Shown: positions 17,306 to 26,378, numbered from the stretch's first letter. The stretch is 51,124 nt of DNA from Eubacterium ruminantium (GCA_900108205.1 FNUU01000017.1:1-51124); one strand, 5' to 3'. Notes: a model not told the origin generated them from the sequence alone. A program made the numbers and translations.

Positions 17306-17334
17306 ATTATATTCTTTTTTATTATGTCTGTCAA
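17306..17334 (-). promoter_or_regulatory. Perfect-consensus sigma-A promoter
   Basis: TTGACA (17334-17329) and TATAAT (17311-17306) on the minus strand, 17-base spacer, both hexamers exactly consensus. It drives the 72-residue gene. Confidence 0.9.
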
Positions 17335-17470
17335 ATTTCATACGACTTATGATATATATGTCATACAGTTTTCAACATATATATACCTCACTGTTTACGA
17401 CATGTATATCTCACACATACCTCGCGACTGTATGAAATAAACATATATAATGATCACTGCATAAATATGA

Positions 17471-18850
17471 TTATTTTTTCTGGGCGAGTGCGCTCTCACC
17501 GGTAAAAAGCATTCTTAAAACCTTACTGAACTTGACCTGATTGCCCTTGTAAAGCGACATCATCTTATACAGACGTCCCGCTGCAATTACAAACAGTAAT
17601 GCGCAGATAACCATAATACCAAATGAGACAAGGCCCTCTGCCAGTGACAGAACACCAAGTGAAACATAAGCCGGTGTGATAAGTGCAGCTGTAAACGGCA
17701 CATACAGCATCCATTCAGGTGCACCGCCGGATTCAAGTCCGCCGCCGAACATAATAGCAAAGAATGCGAGGATAAGCGGTATTATGAATATACTTGAAGC
17801 GCTTGCTGCCTCTTCTCTTGATCTTGATATAGCTCCGGCAACCACCGCGAGAGAAGCAAAGAGCAGAAAACCAACAACCAGTATAAGAATGGCTATTATA
17901 ACATTTCCTATCTTGAATACTCCAAGGGAACCGGCCATTTTGAAAAATGCAAGGAGTGCGAAATTTGCATTCGGGAACATATTTTCACAGATAACATTTC
18001 CTATCATGAATCCACCTACTGCTGCTGCGATCCAGATCAATATCTGAGTAACCGCCGCTGCAACCACTGCAAGGAATTTACCCAGGCATAGTGCTTCAGG
18101 CCGTACCGATACAAGCATGGTATCCATGAGCTTTGAGGATTTTTCCATTACTATACTCTGGCTTATACTTGCACCATAAGAAAGTATAAGGAAATACAGA
18201 AGCATAAGGCAGATGTACGGAAGCAGGCTCTTAAAGGTCTTTAATACGTTTGCAGCCATTACATCATCATTTTCCTCTGACTCTTCTATCGAAACGCCTT
18301 CTTTGTAGCCTGTCTCATGATATGTATTTACTTCTGACTGAGTCATAACCTGACGAAGACCTTCCTCATCAAGTCCTGCGGCAAGTACCATGAAATAGTT
18401 CTGATACTTTTCCATAAAGTCATAATAATTTCTTGCTTTCGACTCACTGATACGTCCATCCGGAACAATGATATATGCAGAAGGGGTGTCATTTTTAATT
18501 TCCAGACCGAGGATAAATGCAGCATCATCTGTTGCCTTCAGTTTGTCAAGGGCCTCTTTCTCAGACTCACAGTTAATATAATTAATACTATCGTAATTCG
18601 TCTCTTTGAATACATTCAGCGAATTAAAATCCATTTCATTCTGAGCTATCCTATTGACAACATAAATGGTATCCGCAAGACATGGATCGATCTCGTCTTT
18701 TCCATCATCCTGTTTGCTGGCTGAAATTACCATTATCAGGATCGGTACCGCCACAAGAATTATTGCCATTATCACAGTAAGTATCTTATATCCTCTGGTA
18801 ACTGCGTTTTTGAAGGAGAACTTAAATACATTTCCAAAATTCTTAAACAT
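17471..18850 (-). CDS. ABC-2 permease, NatB-like (459 aa)
   Basis: A 459-residue permease with one N-terminal transmembrane helix (about residues 20-42), an extracytoplasmic domain of about 150 residues, and five or six C-terminal helices. This is the pattern of NatB-type ABC-2 permeases such as the Bacillus sodium exporter. The motif MEKSSKLMDTMLVSVRPEALCLGK between domains is characteristic of the family. Its ATG follows the stop of the upstream permease directly (TAAATG), so translation is coupled. The real substrate may be sodium, a peptide or a drug. Confidence 0.85.
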   Translation of the reverse strand: MFKNFGNVFKFSFKNAVTRGYKILTVIMAIILVAVPILIMVISASKQDDGKDEIDPCLADTIYVVNRIAQNEMDFNSLNVFKETNYDSINYINCESEKEALDKLKATDDAAFILGLEIKNDTPSAYIIVPDGRISESKARNYYDFMEKYQNYFMVLAAGLDEEGLRQVMTQSEVNTYHETGYKEGVSIEESEENDDVMAANVLKTFKSLLPYICLMLLYFLILSYGASISQSIVMEKSSKLMDTMLVSVRPEALCLGKFLAVVAAAVTQILIWIAAAVGGFMIGNVICENMFPNANFALLAFFKMAGSLGVFKIGNVIIAILILVVGFLLFASLAVVAGAISRSREEAASASSIFIIPLILAFFAIMFGGGLESGGAPEWMLYVPFTAALITPAYVSLGVLSLAEGLVSFGIMVICALLFVIAAGRLYKMMSLYKGNQVKFSKVLRMLFTGESALAQKK

Positions 18851-20233
18851 TTATGCTACCTCCTTCTTGGTCTTTACGCCTTCACGGCCAAATATCATCT
18901 TGAATATATCAATTATCTTTACTCTGCTGCCATCGATAAGTATAAGTTTTCTGTAGACCTTTGCGCATATGAAGAACATTGCAACTGCCATAGTGATATT
19001 GATAGCAAAGAATGCTATCAGTTCTATAAGAGTTATACTCTCGATAATGTATAATACAGGTGCAACAAAGCATGAGAGTACGGGAACAAATACAATGATA
19101 TGATTCACTGTACTGTTGTCCATCTGAGGAATAAACATAGCTATCATATAACCGATCATGATAAGAGTCGTAATTCCTCCATTTGCGCTCTGCATATCCT
19201 CAGCTTTAGAGCATGAACCACCAGCTATACCTGCTATAAATGCAAAGATAAGGAAGGTGATGATAACGGCAGATACTACTATGATCGCATTTGGCAATCC
19301 GACTTTAAAGAGTACATCTATGTTAAGCACATCCTGACCTGCTTCGGACTTACCCATTATTACGTCCATAACTGCATTTGAGATTTTCGAACCTACGAAG
19401 CCTATTACAAGAATCATGATTACATAAGTCATCATTGCAAAAATCTTACCCATTACAAGAGCAAGCGGTCTGACACTTATCATAAGTGTCTCTACAAGCT
19501 TTGAGGTTTTCTCCTCCATAACCGAACTGACAATATATGATGAAGCAATAGAAAGTACCATCATAAGGATTACCGCAAAAGTTGTTCCGAGGGACACAAC
19601 CTCAAGATCGGTATATTTACGATTGACTGCTGTAGTGAATTCCTTGTCTGTATATGTCTTCTTCTCGTCGAAGCCTTTAGCGAGAAGCTGAAGAGTGTCT
19701 GTATCAACACCTGCATTGTCAAATCTTGTCATGTCGAATTTATCCTGAATAAATGTTCCGAGATCATCCAGGATCTCACCTTTTATTTCAGTCGAATCAG
19801 AAGATATAATATCAAGTTTATACATTGGCATTCCCGACTGTTCATCTACCGAGGTCGTTATATAAAGCAGTGCCTCTGTATTTGTAAGCTTGGAAAGAAT
19901 ATCATCCTTACTTCCGGAAGCCATATTGACCGTAACCTTCCTGAAACCGGAGGTACCAAACGCCATATCTTCTTCACCGAATTTCACGTCCGTTTCATTT
20001 AATACAAAGAGCTGTGTAAGATTGACATCCTCTTCCTTTGTATCGATCACAGACTTTGCTGCCTTCTGGCTTGATGAAGCTCCCAGTCTCATAATCGGCC
20101 CAATTAATATGATCATCACTATCATGATAATAAATGATGCTCTGTAGCCCTTATTCTTGAAGGCCTGGGCGAGGGTAAATTTATAAACCTTTCCAACCCC
20201 GTCAAGGCTGTAAATGCTGTTCTTACTTTTCAT
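18851..20233 (-). CDS. ABC-2 permease, NatB-like (460 aa)
   Basis: Homologous in layout to the next gene: an N-terminal helix (residues 33-50), an extracytoplasmic domain, the MEEKTSKLVETLMISVRPLAL family motif, and several C-terminal helices. The pair of like-sized permeases suggests a heterodimeric channel. The start overlaps the ATPase stop by 11 bases. The extracytoplasmic part differs clearly from that of its neighbour, so the two are old paralogues rather than a recent duplication. Confidence 0.85.
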   Translation of the reverse strand: MKSKNSIYSLDGVGKVYKFTLAQAFKNKGYRASFIIMIVMIILIGPIMRLGASSSQKAAKSVIDTKEEDVNLTQLFVLNETDVKFGEEDMAFGTSGFRKVTVNMASGSKDDILSKLTNTEALLYITTSVDEQSGMPMYKLDIISSDSTEIKGEILDDLGTFIQDKFDMTRFDNAGVDTDTLQLLAKGFDEKKTYTDKEFTTAVNRKYTDLEVVSLGTTFAVILMMVLSIASSYIVSSVMEEKTSKLVETLMISVRPLALVMGKIFAMMTYVIMILVIGFVGSKISNAVMDVIMGKSEAGQDVLNIDVLFKVGLPNAIIVVSAVIITFLIFAFIAGIAGGSCSKAEDMQSANGGITTLIMIGYMIAMFIPQMDNSTVNHIIVFVPVLSCFVAPVLYIIESITLIELIAFFAINITMAVAMFFICAKVYRKLILIDGSRVKIIDIFKMIFGREGVKTKKEVA

Positions 20234-21248
20234 CCGCTCCCACCTCTTTTACAAATATCTCATGGAGTGAAAGCTCAGACAGATCGAAGCAGATAACATT
20301 TACATTATTTGCTACAAGAGTTTTAAGAAGCTCTGCTGCCTGCTCATCTCCGGTCACCTTGATACGATATTCATTTTCTTTTGCGGATACGATATTCGCT
20401 CCGACAGCTTCAATATACTTTGTTACATCACTTTCACATTTAAGGTGAAGATTAACTCTTCCGTAACTCTTCTTGATCTCATTCAGATTACCCTGAACAA
20501 CTGCCTTTGAACGTGAAAGAATAGTGATATCTGTACAGAATTCCTCAACAACCTCCATCTGGTGGCTGGACATGATAATATATTTCCCTGCTTCTATCTG
20601 CTCACGAACAACATTTTTAAGGATATCGGTATTTACAGGGTCAAGACCTGAAAACGGCTCATCCAGTACAAGGAGATCCGGATCGGAAAGCATAGCTATA
20701 AGGAACTGTATCTTCTGCTGATTACCCTTTGATAACTGATCAGGGCTCTGTGGTTTGATCTTCTTCTTTCTTACAGGCTTCTTTCTTCCGCCCTTCTCAG
20801 CCGGTGCATCCTCTTCATCGATGAATTCACCCTTCTCATTGATCTTTCTTCCTGAAACGGCATCCTTATACTGCGGATAAAGATATTCCTCAACCTTAAG
20901 GCGCTCTGCCCAGTACTTGATCTTTCTGTCAAGTTCCTTTTCAGGCACTCCACGAAGTGAGCCAAAGTACTTTATCTGATCCATAAGTGTATATTTTGGA
21001 TAAAGTCCTCTTTCCTCGGCAAGATAACCGATATTGCAGGTATCAAAGTTAAGTGGTCCGTTGTTCCAGAGCACCTCGCCGCCATCCTTATCCAGCATAT
21101 CCAGAATCATTCTGATCGATGTAGTCTTACCGGCTCCGTTTGTACCCAGAAGCGCATATACGCCCGGCTTATCCATGCTGAAGCTGATATGGTCAACTAC
21201 CGTTTTCTCACCATACTTCTTAAATAAATCCTTAACAACAAGTCCCAT
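20223..21248 (-). CDS. ABC ATPase, NatA-like with a basic insertion
   Basis: A 341-residue ATPase for the two permeases downstream. Walker A is GTNGAGKT (about 35-42), the signature is LSKGNQQKIQF, Walker B is LLVLDEPFSGLDP and the switch His is in MSSHQ. A C-terminal domain of the DUF4162 type follows. Residues about 125-168, just before the signature, form an insertion beginning acidic (EFIDEEDAPAE) and ending strongly basic (GGRKKPVRKKKIKP), which is absent from ordinary NatA proteins. ATG 21248 follows a GGAGG site. Confidence 0.9.
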   Translation of the reverse strand: MGLVVKDLFKKYGEKTVVDHISFSMDKPGVYALLGTNGAGKTTSIRMILDMLDKDGGEVLWNNGPLNFDTCNIGYLAEERGLYPKYTLMDQIKYFGSLRGVPEKELDRKIKYWAERLKVEEYLYPQYKDAVSGRKINEKGEFIDEEDAPAEKGGRKKPVRKKKIKPQSPDQLSKGNQQKIQFLIAMLSDPDLLVLDEPFSGLDPVNTDILKNVVREQIEAGKYIIMSSHQMEVVEEFCTDITILSRSKAVVQGNLNEIKKSYGRVNLHLKCESDVTKYIEAVGANIVSAKENEYRIKVTGDEQAAELLKTLVANNVNVICFDLSELSLHEIFVKEVGADEK

Positions 21249-21292
21249 TTTAAACCTCCACTTGATAATTTGGTAACTTTAATCATTTTGTG

Positions 21293-21334
21293 TCATAATC
21301 CTGAGGAACCGGTGTTCCTCCGGTATCTTATCAT
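21293..21334 (-). repeat. Dispersed hairpin repeat, copy A
   Basis: Minus-strand GATAAGATACCGGAGG followed by a perfect GAGGAAC/GTTCCTC hairpin and AGGATTATGA. It shares this frame with copies near 28921, 37031, 43535 and 49386. Confidence 0.7.
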
Positions 21335-21667
21335 AAAATATTCTCTTCATTCATACGTGATCATATTCAGATAAGACATGTTATCTTTCCACATAATAAT
21401 ATAATTTTTTTCATTTAGCATAATTGTGTCGCAGCCGGAATAAAAAATGTCGTGAAATGTTCTGCATAACAGGATAATGCATTTGACTGTTTTATAAAAA
21501 TAAAGTGATTGTACTGAATAAAAACATATGAATACTTCGGTATTGGTGGTAAAATGATTATGCAGGGATGACGTTCCTGCAGGATTTTATCATTATAATA
21601 AAAAGCTATACCGGCGCAGTGTTACCGGTCCGTTTTTTACCGCTATACCGGTCAGGGAGGTACAAAC
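21335..21667 (+). other. AT-rich intergenic region with structured leader
   Basis: No gene is seen from 21335 to the small gene at 21668. An 8-bp hairpin, TGCAGGGA/TTCCTGCA, lies near 21562-21582, and the decamer GCTATACCGG occurs twice (near 21605 and 21642), the second copy close to the ribosome binding site. A TTGACT box lies near 21483 but no convincing -10 was found, so the promoter of the small gene is unplaced. Confidence 0.4.
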
Positions 21668-21892
21668 ATGTTTGGTAAAGGAAAAAAAAGCAATAAAATA
21701 CCGTTGATCGATATGACAAAATGCCGTCCGGCTCTCCGTGTCAGCATCTGTACCGGCGAAAAAACAGCCGGCTTCATCGATAATGAAACCGGCAAATTCC
21801 ATGACCTGTATTTAATTAATAATAATTCAGAGCTTCTGGATTTCTGCAATAAAACCGGAACAACTCCTGAGGACATCGAGAAAGTATATTGA
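21668..21892 (+). CDS. Small conserved-looking hypothetical protein (74 aa)
   Basis: The only plus-strand gene in the first 45 kb. It has a strong GGGAGG ribosome binding site six bases before the ATG and encodes a 74-residue soluble protein (MFGKGKKSNKIPLIDMTKCR...), with a basic start and a C-terminal helix ending TTPEDIEKVY. Two cysteines lie near residues 19 and 28 and one more near 61. It ends three bases before the convergent DUF951 gene stop. No family recognised; overlapping minus-strand frames lack ribosome binding sites. Confidence 0.65.
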   Translation: MFGKGKKSNKIPLIDMTKCRPALRVSICTGEKTAGFIDNETGKFHDLYLINNNSELLDFCNKTGTTPEDIEKVY

Positions 21893-21895
21893 TCC

Positions 21896-22081
21896 TTATT
21901 CCGCAAAGGCTTTAAAGCCCTTCTCTACCGTTTTGCGCGGAAGCATTATGCTATGTCCGCATTTACAGCATTTTATTCGAAAATCCATTCCTACCCTTTG
22001 GATCTCCCATCTGTTTTCGCCACAGGGATGTGGTTTTTTCATTATGATCTTCTGACCGACTTCAAAAATTATCTTTTCCAT
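21896..22081 (-). CDS. DUF951 family small protein
   Basis: A 61-residue protein with the DUF951 pattern: VGQKIIMKKPHPCGENRWEI, then IKCCKCGHSIMLPRKTVEK. Four cysteines, including a C-x-x-C, suggest a zinc site or nucleic-acid-binding knuckle; the function is unknown in the literature I recall. ATG 22081 was chosen for the AGGGAG site; the longer frame overlaps the kinase. It follows the histidine kinase by 13 bases and is probably the third gene of that operon. Confidence 0.88.
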   Translation of the reverse strand: MEKIIFEVGQKIIMKKPHPCGENRWEIQRVGMDFRIKCCKCGHSIMLPRKTVEKGFKAFAE

Positions 22082-22094
22082 AATTCTCCCTGAT

Positions 22095-23702
22095 CTATGC
22101 CGACTGTTCCTTTTTGCTGTCCAACGCGTCAAATGCTACTGTAAAACGTGTACCGATCTCTTTTCTGGAAAGCACTTCAACTCTTCCCTCATGAGCATCT
22201 ATGATCCATTTCGCTATGGACAGTCCGAGGCCGGTTCCTCCAACCTCTGAATTTCTGGCTTCGTCTGATCTATAAAATCTTTCAAATATATGATTCAGCT
22301 GATTCTGATTCAGACCAACGCCTTCATCCTGAATGACATAATAAATTTTACCATCACCTGATCTGCCAACCTTAAGAACGATCTCTGTACCCTTTTCAGA
22401 ATACTTGGCAGCATTCTGGATAAATATTCTGGCAGACTGTTTAATCATTGCAAGATCTCCGTTTACCATGTGTTCCGAAGTCATCTGCTCATCATCGGTA
22501 ACCGGTTTATCATCAACATAGAAGGAATACTTGTGTTCCTCATCTATCATTGATGATTCTTCCCAAACCTCATACATGGTTTCTGCAAGATCAAAATCCT
22601 TGCGCTGAAGGTTATTCCTTCCGCTGTCACCTCTTGCCAGGAAGAGCAGCTGTTCAACAAGCTCCTTCATGTGTTCTGACTCATTTTTCAGAGCTTCAAT
22701 AGACTCTGTCAGTACATCCTCATCTTCTTTGCCCCAGCGATCCAGCATATTTACATATCCCTGGATCACGGCTATCGGAGTTCTCAGCTCATGAGAAGCA
22801 TCCGACACGAAACGGATCTGCTGCTTCTTGCTTTCCTGCATATCCCTCAGAAGATTGTTGAGTGCAATCTCAATTCCCATAAGCTCCTTGTCACCGGTCT
22901 TAATGAGCGGTTCATTCGGATTTGCCTTATTGATAGCCGATTCCAGATGTCTCATGCTGTTTTCCGACATATATTCGCCTTCAGCACTTTTGGCCGCCAT
23001 TTTGCTGACAGCCTCAGCTCTTATAGCCACATCATAGAGCGGTTTCATACGCCTTCTGATCCTTCTGGTATTAAACATTTCCATAAAGAGCCAGATGCCC
23101 TGGAAGATAACGATAACTATAGTGATCTGACCTTTTTCTTTAAAGAAATCACCGGCATTGAATTCATAGATCTCACCATTTGCCAGGGTGACCTTATACA
23201 GAAATCTTTCGTCATCATCATCCGGAAAAAGAATATCCACTTCTGTATCTGATGTAAACGCCAGATTACCCCAGCTGTCTGTAAATGCATAATCCGGAAT
23301 TTCCTTATTGCATTTCACAACAAACTGAATACATATAGCTACGAAAAGCAGCAGATCAAAGATCAGTGCAGCTGCCAGCTTTCTGAACCAGAAATCCCAG
23401 TTGATCTGTCTGGCTATGGAAGTCATTCTCTTCTTCTCACTCTTATCCTGACTTTCAGCCGCCTTTTCGGAAGAAGCTTTTTTCTTCTTTTTCAGCTTCC
23501 TGTCCTGCTTTTTTTTCGCTTTAGCATCAAGGGCTGCTTCCACACTTTGCTGAATTCTGTCATGAAGATTGAAATTCCTCTCATCCTTCTCAGCCTGATA
23601 TTCATCAAAGGTCTTATACTCTGTCTCGCTGTATTCAGGTTCTTTGGGTGAATCATCTATATCTTTAGTTGTCTCTTCTAATTCCTGATACATTTCATCC
23701 AT
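22095..23702 (-). CDS. Sensor histidine kinase with long cytoplasmic N-terminus
   Basis: A 535-residue kinase. Residues 1-105 are cytoplasmic and highly charged, with a lysine-rich run near 62-75. Two transmembrane helices follow (about 108-128 and 193-208), enclosing an acidic extracytoplasmic loop (FPDDDDERF). HisKA has SDASHELRTP (His304), and HATPase_c has IQNAAKYS, QDEGVGLN and GTGLGLSIA. All boxes are intact. It follows its response regulator by 37 bases. The N-terminal charged tail is unusual for this class and may interact with another protein. Confidence 0.9.
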   Translation of the reverse strand: MDEMYQELEETTKDIDDSPKEPEYSETEYKTFDEYQAEKDERNFNLHDRIQQSVEAALDAKAKKKQDRKLKKKKKASSEKAAESQDKSEKKRMTSIARQINWDFWFRKLAAALIFDLLLFVAICIQFVVKCNKEIPDYAFTDSWGNLAFTSDTEVDILFPDDDDERFLYKVTLANGEIYEFNAGDFFKEKGQITIVIVIFQGIWLFMEMFNTRRIRRRMKPLYDVAIRAEAVSKMAAKSAEGEYMSENSMRHLESAINKANPNEPLIKTGDKELMGIEIALNNLLRDMQESKKQQIRFVSDASHELRTPIAVIQGYVNMLDRWGKEDEDVLTESIEALKNESEHMKELVEQLLFLARGDSGRNNLQRKDFDLAETMYEVWEESSMIDEEHKYSFYVDDKPVTDDEQMTSEHMVNGDLAMIKQSARIFIQNAAKYSEKGTEIVLKVGRSGDGKIYYVIQDEGVGLNQNQLNHIFERFYRSDEARNSEVGGTGLGLSIAKWIIDAHEGRVEVLSRKEIGTRFTVAFDALDSKKEQSA

Positions 23703-23739
23703 ATCTTTTTCCTTTTAGGAGAGGCTGCTGACCGATATA

Positions 23740-24441
23740 TCACTTCTCGTCTCTTATAACATAGCCTACGCCTCTGACCGTCGTAATGAATTTTATTCCA
23801 AATTTATCATCCAGCTTTGTACGTATATATCTGACATAGACATCTATAACATTTGTCTCACCCATATAATCATAACCGCACACCAGATTCATGAGCTTAT
23901 CTCTGCTCATAACAATATTTTTATTGACCATAAGTACACGGAGAAGTTCGAACTCTCTGTTGGTAAGCTCAAGTCTTTCGCCCTTACATAGAACCTCATG
24001 GCTTTCTTCATTTAAGGAAACCTCACGTATAACAATAGCCTTCGAAGTCCCTGCTTCCTCTGCTGAAGGAGCCGCTGTAACTACCCTCTTCTTAAGAGCC
24101 ACTCTTATTCTGGCCAGAAGTTCCTCAATAGCAAATGGTTTTGTGATATAGTCGTCTGCTCCGGCGTCCAGTCCAGCCACCTTGTCCATTACAGCATCTC
24201 TGGCCGTAAGCATTATGACCGGTGTATCCTTTTTCTGTCTCAGCCTTCTGAGCACCTCGATACCGCTGAGTTCCGGAAGCATGATATCCAGCAGTACCAG
24301 ATCAAAATCCTCCTCCATAGCCTTATCCAGACCTGTTCTTCCATCAAATGCCTTGGTTACCTGATTGCCCTCATGTTTTAACTCAAGCTCAACAAATCTT
24401 GCAATCTTCTCTTCATCTTCAACAATTAAAATCTTACTCAT
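23740..24441 (-). CDS. OmpR-family response regulator
   Basis: A 233-residue regulator with receiver motifs VEDEEK, acceptor Asp in LVLLDIMLPE, LTA and ITKPF, followed by a winged helix (LTNREFELLRVL, then NVIDVYVRYIRTKLD). It is the partner of the kinase at 22095-23702. The gene upstream encodes a UBA/DUF4342 membrane protein whose promoter region carries 11-bp direct repeats of the type bound by OmpR-family regulators, so that gene is a candidate target. Confidence 0.92.
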   Translation of the reverse strand: MSKILIVEDEEKIARFVELELKHEGNQVTKAFDGRTGLDKAMEEDFDLVLLDIMLPELSGIEVLRRLRQKKDTPVIMLTARDAVMDKVAGLDAGADDYITKPFAIEELLARIRVALKKRVVTAAPSAEEAGTSKAIVIREVSLNEESHEVLCKGERLELTNREFELLRVLMVNKNIVMSRDKLMNLVCGYDYMGETNVIDVYVRYIRTKLDDKFGIKFITTVRGVGYVIRDEK

Positions 24442-24466
24442 ACTTTTTTCCCCATCATTATAAAAA

Positions 24467-24560
24467 AATCAGGAAACCACCAGCTGACCCGATTCCTCTC
24501 ACCCGATATACCGATTCTAATTAGCTGGTTCAGTTAATTTAAAAACGATACCTCTGTCAA
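24467..24560 (-). promoter_or_regulatory. Possible promoter and attenuator upstream of the regulator gene
   Basis: TTGACA (24560-24555) with a poor TTAACT -10 after 17 bases is followed by an ACCAGCT/AGCTGGT inverted repeat and then AGGAA/TTCCT pairing that runs into GATTTTTTT, about 25 bases before the regulator start. This could also end transcription from the upstream DUF4342 gene. Confidence 0.35.
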
Positions 24561-24592
24561 GCGGCCCCGGATCAGTCAGCGTTTCCTTTAAA

Positions 24593-25144
24593 TTAATTAT
24601 TATTATTTCCTCTTGAATTTTTCATATTTGTGGCGCCATCTGCAGCTCTGTCACAAAAATCGTTTACATCAAAGGCTACCTTATCAACACCCTCAAAATG
24701 ATATCTGAAGTCAAAGAAGAGGCCTACTACAAGGAGCGGAACCACGATCCAGAAGGTAAACACCATTGCGATAACAAGAATAAGTACCGGTACATGAAGA
24801 ACTTCCTTGCCGTTTCTGCTTACTGTAAATGTTGTCTCAACGCTCTTTCTGAATACTTTCTTTAACCATGCGAAGAATGTATCAACTCCGTCACCGACTG
24901 ACTGCTTCTCGCTGCTTCTGTCATATTCTGCAGTTGCATTTGCGAGACTGTCTGAAGTTTTCGTGTCATTCTCTGCTTCACTGGAAAATGTTGCTGTGCT
25001 CTGCTCGTCTATCTTGCCATTTCTCTCGAGATATACGATCGCATCAAGTACATCCCCGTTACATTTATCAAGCGCCTGTGCTGCATCTGTATAGCTTGCG
25101 CCGGTCTTCTGTCTGATCTTTTCTACCTTTTCTAACTTATCCAT
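24593..25144 (-). CDS. UBA-like / DUF4342 membrane protein
   Basis: A 183-residue protein. Residues 1-45 (KIRQKTGASYTDAAQALDKCNGDVLDAIVYL) form a UBA-like helical domain of the EF-Ts/NAC type. A polar linker follows, then a DUF4342-type segment with one or two transmembrane stretches (VLILVIAMVFTFWIVVPLLVVGLFF) and a short tail ending in Asn. The biochemical role is unknown. It sits next to a two-component system and is preceded by regulator-box repeats, which suggests a membrane stress protein under that system. Confidence 0.8.
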   Translation of the reverse strand: MDKLEKVEKIRQKTGASYTDAAQALDKCNGDVLDAIVYLERNGKIDEQSTATFSSEAENDTKTSDSLANATAEYDRSSEKQSVGDGVDTFFAWLKKVFRKSVETTFTVSRNGKEVLHVPVLILVIAMVFTFWIVVPLLVVGLFFDFRYHFEGVDKVAFDVNDFCDRAADGATNMKNSRGNNNN

Positions 25145-25235
25145 AATCTTTCATCCTTTCATCTTTCTGATATATTCATTCTCGTTATCATCCGTTTTAG
25201 TTCTGCGAACTTATCTGTTGTTCGCTTCGATGGTT

Positions 25236-25292
25236 ATATACTAACACCGGAAAATTAAACTAAAATATCAAAAAGATTAAAAACAGATTAAA
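25236..25292 (-). promoter_or_regulatory. 11-bp direct repeats upstream of the DUF4342 gene
   Basis: On the minus strand TTTAAT occurs at 25292, 25281 and 25259, with a degenerate copy in register at 25270, giving an 11-bp period. A TATATA-type -10 lies about 15 bases further at 25236-25241. This is the spacing of PhoP/OmpR-family binding boxes placed over a -35 region. Confidence 0.5.
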
Positions 25293-25298
25293 AGTATT

Positions 25299-26378
25299 TT
25301 ATTTTTCTAATTTTTCTTTCTGCTTTTCGATTACGATATTTGCAGCGATCATCTTGGCCAGAAAATACAACAGGGCCATTTCCTCTTCCTGCCAGATCCT
25401 ATGACTGTAAGGCTCTGCACAAATGATAAATCCATAGGTTTCAAGATCAATACCTATCCTTATGATCAGGACAGTTTCTACATTTAACGCACGGAGAGTC
25501 TTAAGCAGTTCAGGACACTTATCCTTCATATCTCTCTCCATATCTTCCACAAAATTAGCTGTATAATGATCATCACCAAGAAGGTTGTAAAGGTTGCCGA
25601 CATTAACTTTTAAATCTTTATTACGGACCGCCCACATATTCCATTCACTGTTGACAAAGTAAAGATCCGTTACCTGCAGTTCATCCATAACTATAGGCAG
25701 TACGGACTGCAGCTTATTATCCAGCCCCTTTACCATCTCGAATTTTCGTATCATACTGTGAAAAGTGGTATAAATGCCCTTCTTTGCAATCTTCTTTATT
25801 TCAATATTCTTATGTTTTTCTTCAACATATATTATATAACAGTTTCTTCCCTTTGCCTTGCCACGGTAAAGAACCTTATCCATGATATCAAAAAGCTCAT
25901 CATAATCTTTTGCATCATCCGGAAATGTGGCACAGCCAATGGTTGCTGTTACGAACGGACTGCAGCCCTCCAAAGGGATGTTCTTTCGCAGTATAGTTCC
26001 ATCATCATAAATTCTTCCGAGAAAGTCCTTTTTATCAGCATAAGATAGGACATCAAAGCTTACAAAAAGGAATTCATCACCACCGAATCTACCCACAAGT
26101 CCTGTGTCCTTAAAACATTCGATCAGACTTCTGCCCATCTCGATCAGAACTCCATCACCAATATGATGTCCGAAATTATCATTTATGAATTTGAAATTAT
26201 CCATATCAAGAATACCGAAGGTAAAAGCTCTTCCTTCAGCTATAAGTGATCTGACAAACTCAAGGTAAAACCCTCTTGAAAGAACTCCGGTAAGAGGATC
26301 TATCATCCATTTGATATCAGTCTCTTTTAACTTTTTCTCAAAAAACGGATATTTTTTTAAATCTTCTTCAGTATACAA
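25299..26378 (-). CDS. Diguanylate cyclase (GGDEF) with C-terminal GAF-like domain
   Basis: Makes cyclic di-GMP from two GTP. The GGDEF domain lies at the N-terminus (about residues 25-180) with DPLTGVLSR, metal-binding DMDNFKFINDNFGH and RFGGDEFLF. The inhibitory RxxD site is replaced by KDTG, so product inhibition is probably absent. The C-terminal 180 residues look like a GAF-type sensor (ICAEPYSHRIWQEEEMALLYFLAKM). This order, output domain first, is the reverse of the usual. Translation appears to start at TTG 26378 after a GGGG site; no ATG lies close by. Cytoplasmic, as no transmembrane segment is seen. Confidence 0.85.
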   Translation of the reverse strand: MYTEEDLKKYPFFEKKLKETDIKWMIDPLTGVLSRGFYLEFVRSLIAEGRAFTFGILDMDNFKFINDNFGHHIGDGVLIEMGRSLIECFKDTGLVGRFGGDEFLFVSFDVLSYADKKDFLGRIYDDGTILRKNIPLEGCSPFVTATIGCATFPDDAKDYDELFDIMDKVLYRGKAKGRNCYIIYVEEKHKNIEIKKIAKKGIYTTFHSMIRKFEMVKGLDNKLQSVLPIVMDELQVTDLYFVNSEWNMWAVRNKDLKVNVGNLYNLLGDDHYTANFVEDMERDMKDKCPELLKTLRALNVETVLIIRIGIDLETYGFIICAEPYSHRIWQEEEMALLYFLAKMIAANIVIEKQKEKLEK

